In this document: piece by piece, positions 14,762 to 22,533 of the stretch | How the letters are laid out: each line of letters begins with the position of its first letter | Position numbering within the stretch: the stretch's first letter is position 1 | Source: Comamonadaceae bacterium | Lineage (GTDB): Bacteria; Pseudomonadota; Gammaproteobacteria; Burkholderiales; Burkholderiaceae_C | NCBI GenBank assembly: GCA_947448745.1 | Contig: CANFOQ010000029.1 | Span: 1-37,465 of the forward strand | Reading direction: 5' to 3' | DNA: 37,465 nt | Translations under genes and position numbers: made by a program | The notes under the pieces: generated by a model | What the model was told of the DNA's origin: nothing | Seen by the model: only the letters and a program-made list of their open reading frames with translations | The model's database searches: none

Positions 14762-16084
14762 TCAAGACTGGCAGTCTTGGCCAGTGCGGCGGGTGAGTTT
14801 TTTCTCGGTCGCGTATTTGTCGGCTGTGGCTTTCACCAGAGGCTTCAAAATTTGCTCGTCGGCTTGCATCCAATCGGAGGTGAACTCCCAGGCTTTGCCG
14901 TTCCAAGTGTGGATGCGGGTCCAAGCAGCGCCCATGTGGTCCATGCACGACGTGCTGATTGGGCGCATCACGCCTTTGAAACCCAGTGCATCGAGTTTGG
15001 CTTGGGTCAGGTTCAAGTTTTCCAAGCCCCAACGCACTTGCTCGCCAGTCATGACCTTGCCTTTGCCGAAGCGCTCTTGGGCAGCACGGATGCCTTCAAT
15101 GCCAATCATGGCGCTCATCGCACCGCGCAAATACAGCACTTGGCCCACTTCTTCTTTGGGGCCCGTGCCCTGGCCTTTGGCGTGGATTTGGCTCAGCATG
15201 GTTTTCACAATGTCCGAGTTGGGTTCGGCACCGTGTTGGATGGTGACCGCGTTGTAGCCCTTGGCACCGTCGGCCACGTCTTTGACGTCAGGCTCGGCAC
15301 CAGCCCACCACACGCCATACATTTTTTCGCGGGCATAGCCGGTGGCTTGCGCTTCCTTGATGGCGGTGGAGTTCATCACACCCCAACCCCACAGCACCAC
15401 GTAGTCTGGTTTGGATTGACGCACTTGCAACCAAGTGGCTTTTTGTTCCACACCGGGTGGGGTCACGGGCAAGAGTTGCAACTCGAAGCCGTGGTTGCGT
15501 GAACGCTCTTGCATCAAAGGAATGGGCTCTTTGCCAAACGGGCTGTCGTGGTAGACCAGCGCGACTTTTTTGCCTTTGAGTTTGTCCCAGCCGCCTTCTT
15601 TTTTGGCGATGGCTTGCAAGATGGTGTCAGCGGCGACCCAGTAGGTGCCCGCGATGGGGAAGTTCCACTTGAACACCGCGCCATCGGCGCTTTCGCTGCG
15701 GCCATAGCCGACCGTCAAGACAGGAATTTTGTCGCCAGGGGCTTTTTCAGTGATGGCAAATGTGGCGCCGGTGGACAAGGTTTGCACAAAGCTGGGGTTC
15801 TTGCTTTTCAGGCGTTCATAGCATTCCACGCTGCGTGCGGTGTCATAGCCGGTTTCGCATTCTTCGTAGGCGATCTTCACGTTGTTGATGCCGCCCTTGG
15901 TGTTGACCAATTTCAGGTAATCGACAAAGCCATTGGCCCACGGCGTGCCATTAGGCGCATAGGGGCCGGTGCGGTAAGACAGCACGGGCACGAATTGCTC
16001 TTTCGATTGCGCTTGCACCGGGGCCACCGATGACAACATCACAGCGCTGAGCAGCGCAGACAACAACAAGACTGGTTTTTTCAT
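14762..16084 (-). CDS. livK: ABC transporter periplasmic substrate-binding protein, LivK-like
   Basis: 440 residues from ATG 16084, which has AAGGAG six bases upstream and begins a clean signal peptide (LLLSALLSAVMLSSVAPVQAQ, cleavage near 26). An in-frame extension to 16198 is not needed. The fold is the type I periplasmic binding family: GPYAPNGTPWANGFVDYLKLVN near the N-terminus, KKVALVYHDSPFGKEPIPLM in the middle. At 440 residues it is longer than classical LivK (about 370), as is common for receptors of aromatic or fatty acids. The substrate is unknown; the two CoA ligases in the operon suggest an organic acid rather than an amino acid. Confidence 0.9.
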   Translation of the reverse strand: MKKPVLLLSALLSAVMLSSVAPVQAQSKEQFVPVLSYRTGPYAPNGTPWANGFVDYLKLVNTKGGINNVKIAYEECETGYDTARSVECYERLKSKNPSFVQTLSTGATFAITEKAPGDKIPVLTVGYGRSESADGAVFKWNFPIAGTYWVAADTILQAIAKKEGGWDKLKGKKVALVYHDSPFGKEPIPLMQERSRNHGFELQLLPVTPPGVEQKATWLQVRQSKPDYVVLWGWGVMNSTAIKEAQATGYAREKMYGVWWAGAEPDVKDVADGAKGYNAVTIQHGAEPNSDIVKTMLSQIHAKGQGTGPKEEVGQVLYLRGAMSAMIGIEGIRAAQERFGKGKVMTGEQVRWGLENLNLTQAKLDALGFKGVMRPISTSCMDHMGAAWTRIHTWNGKAWEFTSDWMQADEQILKPLVKATADKYATEKKLTRRTGQDCQS

Positions 16085-16121
16085 CTTCGTCTCCTTCATG
16101 AGAATGGCAAAAGTTCGGGGT

Positions 16122-17198
16122 TCAATACGGGAAAGGCCAGACACGCATTTTTTGCTTGCCAATCGACCACAACTTGGCCAAGCCGTGCGGTTCCACAATC
16201 AGGAACCAGACGATCAAGGCACCAAAAATCATCAACTCGGTGTGCGACACCACGGTGGTGGAAATTTCAAAACCCGCCATGCCCGCCAGCAGCGGCAGCA
16301 CTTGGTTCAAGAAGATGGGCAGCACCACGATGAAGCCCGCGCCCAAAAAGCCGCCCATGATCGAGCCCAGGCCACCGATGATGACCATGAACAACAAGCG
16401 GAAGGATTGGTCCACCGAAAACGCGCTGGGCTCCCATGCGCCCAAATAAATGAAGGCCCACAACGCACCGGCCATGCCAATGATGAAGGAGCTGACCGCA
16501 AAGGCGGTGAGCTTGGCGTACATCGGGCGAATGCCAATGACGGCCGCGGCCACGTCCATGTCGCGAATCGCCATCCACTCGCGGCCAATCGCACCACGCA
16601 CCAGGTTTTTCGCCAGCAGCGCGACAACGCACAACAGCGTCAAGCAAAACAAATACTTGCTGGCCGCACTTTCAATCGGCAGGCCAAACACTTGCAAGTT
16701 CGAGACCGACACCGAGCCTGAAGGTGTGTCCAAGGTGAACCACTTGATGCGCAAAAACATCCAGTCGGCGAAAAACTGCGCGGCCAAGGTGGCCACGGCC
16801 AAATACAGGCCACGCACACGCAAGCTGGGCAGGCCAAACAAAATGCCAAACGCGGTGGCACACAAGCCGCCCAAGATGAGCGCGGGAATCAGCGGCATGT
16901 CGGGGATGCGGGCGAAGAAGTTGTAAGCACCATACGCGCCCACCGCCATGAAGGCCCCCGAGCCCAAGGAAATTTGGCCGCAGTAGCCCACCAAAATATT
17001 CACGCCCAAAGCAGCCAAGGCCATGATGACGAAAGGAATCAGGATGGCGCTGTAGACATAGTCGGTGACCACCAGCGGCACACCAACAAAGGCCACGAGC
17101 AGCAGCAAGCCGATGAACCAACGGTCTTGCCGAATCGGAAAGATCTGTTGGTCAGCTTGGTAGCTGGTTTTGAATTGGCCGTTTTCTCTGTAGAACAT
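16122..17198 (-). CDS. livM: ABC transporter permease, LivM-like
   Basis: 358 residues, about nine to ten membrane segments. LivM motifs include ALGVNILVGYCGQISLGSGAFMAVGAYGA, LPSLRVRGLYLAVATLAAQFF, and the conserved EWMAIRDMDVAAAVIGI coupling loop, plus IGGLGSIMGGFLGA. The first ~30 residues are hydrophilic and cytoplasmic. Its start follows the livH stop by two bases (TAA-CC-ATG). Confidence 0.92.
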   Translation of the reverse strand: MFYRENGQFKTSYQADQQIFPIRQDRWFIGLLLLVAFVGVPLVVTDYVYSAILIPFVIMALAALGVNILVGYCGQISLGSGAFMAVGAYGAYNFFARIPDMPLIPALILGGLCATAFGILFGLPSLRVRGLYLAVATLAAQFFADWMFLRIKWFTLDTPSGSVSVSNLQVFGLPIESAASKYLFCLTLLCVVALLAKNLVRGAIGREWMAIRDMDVAAAVIGIRPMYAKLTAFAVSSFIIGMAGALWAFIYLGAWEPSAFSVDQSFRLLFMVIIGGLGSIMGGFLGAGFIVVLPIFLNQVLPLLAGMAGFEISTTVVSHTELMIFGALIVWFLIVEPHGLAKLWSIGKQKMRVWPFPY

Positions 17199-17200
17199 GG

Positions 17201-18130
17201 TTAGACGCGATCAATGATTTTCTCGCCAAAGAGTCCTTGTGGACGCACGAGCAAGAACAACAGAGCCAAGACATAGGCGAACCAAATTTCGATGCCGCCA
17301 CCGACATAAGGACCCAAAAACACTTCGGACAATTTTTCGCCCACGCCGATGATCAAGCCGCCAATGATGGCGCCGGGCACCGAGGTGAGGCCACCCAAAA
17401 TCACCACCGGCAAAGCACGCAAAGCGACGGTGGCCAATGAAAATTGCACACCGAGTTTGCTGCCCCAAATCATGCCGGCCACCAAGGCCACGACACCGGC
17501 CACGCACCAAACGATGACCCAAATGCGGTTCAAAGGAATGCCAATCGACTGCGCCGCTTGGTGGTCATCGGCCACCGCACGCAGGGCGCGGCCCGTGCTG
17601 GTTTTTTGGAAAAACAAGGAGAGCAAAGCCACCAAACACGCGGCGATGAGCGCGGCGATCAGGTCTTCTTGGTTGATCAGGATGCCGCCTTCAAACACCG
17701 ACTCGAAAGCCATCACCGGTTCTTTGGGCATGCCAATGTCGATCTTGTAGATGTCGCTGCCAAACAGCGATTGACCCAAGCCTTCTAAAAAGTAGGTGAT
17801 GCCCAAAGTGGCCATCAACAAAGTGGTGGCCTCTTGGTTGACCAAGTGGCGCAACACCAAGCGCTCGATGATCCAAGCGACGATGAACATCACACCACCA
17901 GCCATGACAAAGGCGATCAGGTTGACCAACAAGACGCTGCTGAGGCCGGTGGCCGCAGGCACCCATTCGGCGAAGCGGGCCATGGCCAAGGCGGCGAACA
18001 AGACCATCGCGCCTTGCGCGAAATTGAACACGCCCGAGGCTTTGAAGATGAGCACAAAACCAAGTGCCACCAAGGAATACAACATGCCCGCCATGAGGCC
18101 GCCGAGCAGGGTTTCTAAAAAGAATGCCAT
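17201..18130 (-). CDS. livH: ABC transporter permease, LivH-like
   Basis: 309 residues from ATG 18130; an in-frame TTG at 18139 would overlap the livG stop and is the alternative. About eight membrane segments are visible. LivH motifs are LYSLVALGFVLIFKASGVFNFAQGAMV, LIERLVLRHL-type loop, TGRALRAVADDHQAAQSIGI (the EAA-like coupling loop), and VVILGGLTSVPGAIIGGL. It forms the channel with LivM. Confidence 0.92.
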   Translation of the reverse strand: MAFFLETLLGGLMAGMLYSLVALGFVLIFKASGVFNFAQGAMVLFAALAMARFAEWVPAATGLSSVLLVNLIAFVMAGGVMFIVAWIIERLVLRHLVNQEATTLLMATLGITYFLEGLGQSLFGSDIYKIDIGMPKEPVMAFESVFEGGILINQEDLIAALIAACLVALLSLFFQKTSTGRALRAVADDHQAAQSIGIPLNRIWVIVWCVAGVVALVAGMIWGSKLGVQFSLATVALRALPVVILGGLTSVPGAIIGGLIIGVGEKLSEVFLGPYVGGGIEIWFAYVLALLFLLVRPQGLFGEKIIDRV

Positions 18131-18135
18131 GTCTG

Positions 18136-18918
18136 TCAATGCCCTGTGCCGAGGTAGGCGCTGATCACCTCGGGGTTGCTGCGCACCTCGTCGGGTGCAC
18201 CGTCGCCAATTTTCTTGCCATAGTCCAGCACCACCACGCGGTCGGAAATGTCCATCACCACGCCCATGTCATGCTCGATCAACACCACGGTGGTGCCGAA
18301 CTCGTCGTTCACATCCAGAATGAAGCGGCACATGTCCTGCTTTTCTTCCACGTTCATGCCCGCCATCGGTTCATCCAACAGCAGCACTTGCGGTTCCAGC
18401 GCCAGCGCACGACCTAAGTCAACGCGCTTTTGCAAGCCATACGGCAGTTGACCCACCGGCGTTTTGCGGTAGGGCTGGATTTCCAAAAAGTCGATGATTT
18501 CTTCCACCCGTTTGCGGTGCTCAATCTCTTCGCGCTCGGCCGGTCCAAGACGCAGCGCTTGCATGAACAAATTGCTTTTCATGCGCAGGTTGCGCCCGGT
18601 CATGATGTTGTCGAGCACGCTCATGCCTTTGAACAAGGCCAGGTTTTGGAAGGTGCGGGCCACGCCCATGACCGCCACCTGGTGGCTGTCCATGTGGCTG
18701 AAGGTTTGGCCTCGGAAAGTGATTTGCCCTTGCTGCGGCGTGTAGACGCCGTTGATGCAATTGAGCATCGAGCTTTTGCCCGCGCCGTTGGGGCCGATGA
18801 TGGCGCGGATTTCATGCTCGCGCACATCGAAGCTGATGTCAGCGAGCGCCTTCACGCCGCCAAAACTCAGCGAGATGTTTTTCACATCCAGGATGACGTC
18901 GCCAATGTGCTTGCTCAT
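18136..18918 (-). CDS. livG: ABC transporter ATPase, LivG-like
   Basis: 260 residues. Walker A GPNGAGKSS at 42-50, the LivG segment GVARTFQNLALFKGMSVLDNIM, signature variant LPYGLQKRVDLGRALA, Walker B VLLLDEPMAGMN, and the late switch region VVLIEHDMGVVMDISDRVVVLDYG. It works with LivF. Its ATG (18916-18918) overlaps the stop of the upstream acyl-CoA ligase by ATGA. Confidence 0.92.
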   Translation of the reverse strand: MSKHIGDVILDVKNISLSFGGVKALADISFDVREHEIRAIIGPNGAGKSSMLNCINGVYTPQQGQITFRGQTFSHMDSHQVAVMGVARTFQNLALFKGMSVLDNIMTGRNLRMKSNLFMQALRLGPAEREEIEHRKRVEEIIDFLEIQPYRKTPVGQLPYGLQKRVDLGRALALEPQVLLLDEPMAGMNVEEKQDMCRFILDVNDEFGTTVVLIEHDMGVVMDISDRVVVLDYGKKIGDGAPDEVRSNPEVISAYLGTGH

Positions 18919-20861
18919 GCTGCTTGCCCCACAGGCGCAAAGGTTTTCGCGTCCATCAGTTTCAAGGTGGCGCTGACACTGCCGCTGCGGCCGTCCTCGA
19001 ACTTCACGGCGGTTTCGATGTACTGCTGGGTTTGGCCCTCGTACAAGGCCGTCACCAACACGCCGTATTTGTCGGCGATGAAGCCGCGTCGAACTTTGTT
19101 GGTGCGGGTGAGTTCGCCGTCATCGGCGTCCAACTCTTTGTGCAGCACCAAGAAGCGGCTGATCTGGCTGCCGGCCAACAATTTGTCGGCGGCCAAGTCG
19201 GCATTCACCTTTTCCACGCAATCGAGGATGAGTTGGTACACCTCTGGTTTTTGCGCCAAATCGGTGTAGCCCGCATACGGCAGGTTGCGCCGCTCGGCCC
19301 AGTTGCCCACCGCGTCAAAGTCGATGTTGAGCATCACGCACACCTTGTCGCGGCCATCGCCATAAGCCACCGCTTCTTTGATGAACTGGAAGAATTTGAG
19401 TTTGTTTTCCACGTACTTGGGCGCGAACATCGCGCCGTCGTTGGCACCGCCTTGGATGCGGCCCACGTCTTTCACGCGGTCGATGATTTTCAAATGACCG
19501 TGCGCATCCAAGAAACCAGCGTCACTGGTGTGGTACCAGCCATCGGCCGTCAGCACCTCGGCGGTGGCCTCGGGGTTTTTGTAATAGCCCTTGAGCAATC
19601 CAGCCGACTTGACCAAGATTTCGCCGTTGTCAGCGACCTTGATTTCCACCCCGGCGCACGGCACACCCACGGTGTCGGCGCGTGCTTCATGGTCGGGCTG
19701 CAAACAAACAAACACCGCGGTTTCGGTGGAGCCATACAGCTGCTTCAAGTTGATGCCAATGGAGCGGTAGAAGGTGAACAAATCGGGGCCAATCGCTTCG
19801 CCAGCGGTGTAGCCGACACGCACCCGTGAAAAACCCAGGTTGTTGCGCAGCGGGCCATAGACCAACACATCGCCCAGGCCATACAGCAGTTGACCCCACA
19901 GGCCAATGGCCTCGCCGTCCATGCGTTTGGGGCCATATTCACGGGCCACGTCCATGAAGTAATGGAACATGCGCCGCTTCAAAGCGCTGGCGTCTTCCAT
20001 GCGAATCATCACGTTGGTCAGCAAGCCTTCAAACACCCGGGGGGGTGCAAAGTAATAAGTGGGGCCAACTTCTTTCAAGTCGATGGTGATGGTCTCCGCC
20101 GACTCGGGGCAGTTCACCACATAGCCGCAGCACAACCACTGCGCATAGCTGAAGATGTTTTGGCCGATCCACGCCAGCGGCATGTAGGCCAACACCTCTT
20201 CGCGGTTGGTCAGGTGGTCAAAGTCGGCACCGGCTTGGGCGCGGTCGAGCAAGCTGCGGTGCGTGTGCACCACGCCCTTGGGGTTGCCGGTGGTGCCCGA
20301 GGTGAAGAACATGGCGGCCACGTCATCCGGCTGGCAGGCGTCAATCTGGGCGCTCAAAAAACCAGGCGCTTGAGCGGCGGCGTTTTCGCCTTCGTGCAAC
20401 AAGGCGCTCAGGCTGAACAAGCCGGCTTGTTTGTAATTGCGCAGACCGCGCGGGTCGTCGTAATAAATGTGCGTGAGGCTGGCGCAATCGGGCTGGATGT
20501 CCAGCAGCTTGTCGACCTGCTCTTGGTTTTCCACCACCGCAAAACGCACCTCGGCGTTGTTGATGGGGAACACGTACTCGGTGGCCACCGCGTCTTGGTA
20601 GAGGGGAATGGGTATGCCGCCCAAGGCCTGCACCGCCAACATGCCGGCGTACAAACGGGGGCGGTTGGCACCGACCACGACCACATGGTCACCACGCGCC
20701 AAACCGGCCAAATGAAAACCATGGGCCATGTGGTTCACCTGGGTGAACAAGGCGGACCAGGACAGGCTTTGCCAAATGCCATATTCCTTTTCGCGCAGGG
20801 CGGTGTCGCCAGGGCGCGATTGGGCATGGTCTTGCAGTAAACGGGGGAAGGTGGTGTTCAT
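18915..20861 (-). CDS. Long-chain-type acyl-CoA synthetase (AMP-forming)
   Basis: 648 residues. The P-loop FFTSGTTGNPKGVVHTH lies at about 185-201, followed by AYMPLAWIGQNIF, YGSTETAVFVC for the adenine site, WYHTSDAGFLDAHGHLKIIDRVKD for the hinge, and a long C-terminal domain with GGANDGAMFAPKYVENKLKF. The length and motifs fit the long-chain/FadD15-like branch that joins CoA to carboxylic acids in the cytoplasm. It is the first gene of the nine-gene minus-strand run, ahead of livG with an ATGA overlap, so imported acid is probably trapped as CoA ester. There is no Shine-Dalgarno sequence; a run of seven C lies three bases before ATG 20861. Confidence 0.9.
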   Translation of the reverse strand: MNTTFPRLLQDHAQSRPGDTALREKEYGIWQSLSWSALFTQVNHMAHGFHLAGLARGDHVVVVGANRPRLYAGMLAVQALGGIPIPLYQDAVATEYVFPINNAEVRFAVVENQEQVDKLLDIQPDCASLTHIYYDDPRGLRNYKQAGLFSLSALLHEGENAAAQAPGFLSAQIDACQPDDVAAMFFTSGTTGNPKGVVHTHRSLLDRAQAGADFDHLTNREEVLAYMPLAWIGQNIFSYAQWLCCGYVVNCPESAETITIDLKEVGPTYYFAPPRVFEGLLTNVMIRMEDASALKRRMFHYFMDVAREYGPKRMDGEAIGLWGQLLYGLGDVLVYGPLRNNLGFSRVRVGYTAGEAIGPDLFTFYRSIGINLKQLYGSTETAVFVCLQPDHEARADTVGVPCAGVEIKVADNGEILVKSAGLLKGYYKNPEATAEVLTADGWYHTSDAGFLDAHGHLKIIDRVKDVGRIQGGANDGAMFAPKYVENKLKFFQFIKEAVAYGDGRDKVCVMLNIDFDAVGNWAERRNLPYAGYTDLAQKPEVYQLILDCVEKVNADLAADKLLAGSQISRFLVLHKELDADDGELTRTNKVRRGFIADKYGVLVTALYEGQTQQYIETAVKFEDGRSGSVSATLKLMDAKTFAPVGQAA

Positions 20862-20871
20862 CAGGGGGGGT

Positions 20872-20877
20872 ATTATT
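20872..20877 (-). promoter_or_regulatory. Candidate -10 element of the acyl-CoA ligase/liv operon
   Basis: AATAAT on the minus strand, within CCTAATAATACC, matches TATAAT at 5 of 6 positions. It predicts transcription starting at about 20865-20866, only four or five bases before the ATG at 20861. No TTGACA-like -35 box is present; the -35 region is instead taken by an inverted repeat. Confidence 0.4.
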
Positions 20878-20899
20878 AGGCGTGACTTTGACGTTTTTT

Positions 20900-20915
20900 T
20901 GTCTTTTGAATGACA
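20900..20915. promoter_or_regulatory. Candidate Crp/Fnr-family operator
   Basis: TGTC-N8-GACA, which extends to TTGTC/GACAA over 20899-20916. It has the 16-base geometry of Crp-family sites (TGTGA-N6-TCACA). Its centre (20907/20908) is about 41.5-42.5 bases upstream of the start predicted from the -10 element at 20872-20877, the position of class II Crp/Fnr activation. It lies 24 bases before the start of the divergent Crp-family gene. The binding protein is inferred. Confidence 0.45.
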
Positions 20916-20939
20916 ATTCAGGGAAGACCCCTAGGCCCC

Positions 20940-21656
20940 ATGAGCAAAGACCACTCTCTTCACCAACGCCGCCGTTTGCCCAGCCCGCAAGAGCTGGAAG
21001 GCATCCCCTGGCTGCACCTGCTGACCTCGGCTGAGCGGGAGAAAGCGATCGGCCAAATCGTCGTGGGAGATGCGCTGGCGGGCGAGCTGATTTGCCGCGT
21101 CGGTCGCGCACCCACCTATTGGTTTGGCGTGGTCGAAGGCTTGCTGAAAATGGGCATCGACTCCGACAAGGGCTTTAGCCTGACCTTCACCGGGGTGTCC
21201 CGAGGCGGCTGGTTTGGCGAGGGCACCGCTTTGAAACGCGAGCCCTACCGCTACAACGTGCAAACCTTGCGGGCCAGCGTGGTGGCGGGTTTGCCGATTG
21301 CCTGTTTCCACGAACTGCTTGAGGAGTCGATTGGCTTCAACCGCTTCATCATGAACCAACTGAACGAGCGCTTGGGGCAGTTCATCGCCGCGCGTGAAAG
21401 CGAACGGCTCAACAGCCCCGATGTCCGCGTCGCCCGCAGCTTGGCCGCCCTCTTCAACCCGGTGCTGTTTCCAGGCGTGGGCGAGGTGCTGCAAATCACC
21501 CAGCAAGAACTCGCCTACCTGGTGGGTTTGTCGCGCCAACGCGTGAACATGGCGCTGCAACGCTTGGTGGCTGAAGGCTGGATCAGCGTGGCCTATGGCG
21601 GCGTGCGGGTGCTGAATTTGCAGGCCTTGCGCAGCCATACACTCGGTGCCCCATGA
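20940..21656 (+). CDS. Crp/Fnr-family transcriptional regulator
   Basis: 238 residues from ATG 20940. An upstream in-frame ATG at 20910 lies inside the candidate operator and adds ten unconserved residues, so it was not used. The N-terminal half is a cyclic-nucleotide-type beta-roll, but its pocket reads REPYRYNVQTL rather than the ERSAW-type sequence of E. coli Crp, so cAMP binding is doubtful. No Fnr-type cysteine cluster is visible at the N-terminus. The C-terminal winged helix has ITQQELAYLVGLSRQRVNMALQ, in which the recognition helix reads SRQRVNM against SRETVGR in Crp; the Glu181 counterpart is Gln, implying another DNA target. It is divergent from the acyl-CoA ligase/liv operon and overlaps the next gene by ATGA. 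Confidence 0.88.
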   Translation: MSKDHSLHQRRRLPSPQELEGIPWLHLLTSAEREKAIGQIVVGDALAGELICRVGRAPTYWFGVVEGLLKMGIDSDKGFSLTFTGVSRGGWFGEGTALKREPYRYNVQTLRASVVAGLPIACFHELLEESIGFNRFIMNQLNERLGQFIAARESERLNSPDVRVARSLAALFNPVLFPGVGEVLQITQQELAYLVGLSRQRVNMALQRLVAEGWISVAYGGVRVLNLQALRSHTLGAP

Positions 21657-22426
21657 CCGAACTCATCCGCTTGAACAAACGCATGGCCGAACTCGGCCTG
21701 TGCTCCCGCCGCGAAGCCGACGATTGGATTGGCAAGGGCTGGGTCAAGGTGAACGGCGAGGTGGCGGTGCTGGGCAAACCGGTCAGCCCGATGGACCGCA
21801 TCGAGGTCGACAAGCTGGCGCGTGGCCAGCAAGACAAGCAAGTCACCATCCTGCTGCACAAGCCCATGGGCTATGTGAGTGGCCAAGCCGAAGACGGCCA
21901 CACACCCGCCATCAACCTGATTGAAGCCCGCCACCAGTGGCGCGACGACCGTTCCACCATCCGCTTTGTGCCCCGCCAACGCATGGGCTTGGCGCCTGCT
22001 GGCCGCCTGGACATTGACTCGGTGGGCTTGCTGGTGCTGACCCAAGACGGCCGCGTGGCACGCCAATTGATTGGCGAAGACTCGCAGGTGGAAAAAGAAT
22101 ATTTGGTGCGGGTGCAGTACGGCAAATTGGCAGCGGGGGAGCAACAAACCGATGTGCAGTCGCTGTTTCCCGCAGACCAATTGGCGCGTTTGTGCCACGG
22201 CCTGCACTTGGACGGCCAAGCCTTGAAGCCCGCCGTGGTGGACTGGCAAAACCCCGAGCAACTGCGCTTTGTCTTGAAAGAAGGCCGCAAACGCCAAATT
22301 CGACGCATGTGCGAGCAAGTTGGCCTGACCGTGGTCGGCTTGAAACGGGTGCGCATTGGCCGCGTGAAGCTGGGCCAACTGCCCGTGGGGCAGTGGCGGT
22401 ATTTGGCGCCTGGCGAGGTGTTTTAA
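21653..22426 (+). CDS. RsuA/RluB/RluF-family rRNA pseudouridine synthase
   Basis: 257 residues. An S4-like RNA-binding domain (IRLNKRMAELGLCSRREAD) covers about 5-50. The catalytic domain contains GRLDIDSVGLLVLT with catalytic Asp120, EKEYLVRV, and the C-terminal KRQIRRMCEQVGLTV and LPVGQWRYL. The RQIRRMCE motif recalls E. coli RluF (23S rRNA U2604), so an RluF-like role is the best guess, but the target base cannot be read from sequence. It begins inside the regulator gene (ATGA, 21653-21656), an unusual partner for a ribosomal RNA enzyme. Confidence 0.87.
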   Translation: MTELIRLNKRMAELGLCSRREADDWIGKGWVKVNGEVAVLGKPVSPMDRIEVDKLARGQQDKQVTILLHKPMGYVSGQAEDGHTPAINLIEARHQWRDDRSTIRFVPRQRMGLAPAGRLDIDSVGLLVLTQDGRVARQLIGEDSQVEKEYLVRVQYGKLAAGEQQTDVQSLFPADQLARLCHGLHLDGQALKPAVVDWQNPEQLRFVLKEGRKRQIRRMCEQVGLTVVGLKRVRIGRVKLGQLPVGQWRYLAPGEVF

Positions 22427-22468
22427 GGCCCAGTGCAAGAGCACTTGCTCACTTCAAACCATCTGCTT

Positions 22469-22496
22469 CTTGAAATACGGGCCACGCGCCCCACTT
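22469..22496 (+). promoter_or_regulatory. Candidate RpoH (sigma-32) promoter of htpG
   Basis: CTTGAAA at 22469-22475 and CCCCACTT at 22489-22496 match the sigma-32 consensus CTTGAA and CCCCATNT, with 14 bases between CTTGAA and CCCC, within the usual 13-17. It lies 37 bases upstream of the htpG ATG, predicting a leader of roughly 30 bases. Confidence 0.7.
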
Positions 22497-22533
22497 GGAA
22501 CCCATTCTTTTTCGTTCTTTTCTCTCTGACACC

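Noticed and set aside
13706..15502. 598-codon plus-strand frame across PaaK-like, livF and livK genes
   Set aside because: It runs antisense through three well-supported genes and shows no family motif; a codon-bias shadow.
20910..20939. Upstream ATG for the Crp/Fnr gene
   Set aside because: It has no ribosome site, falls inside the candidate operator, and adds ten residues not needed for the beta-roll domain.
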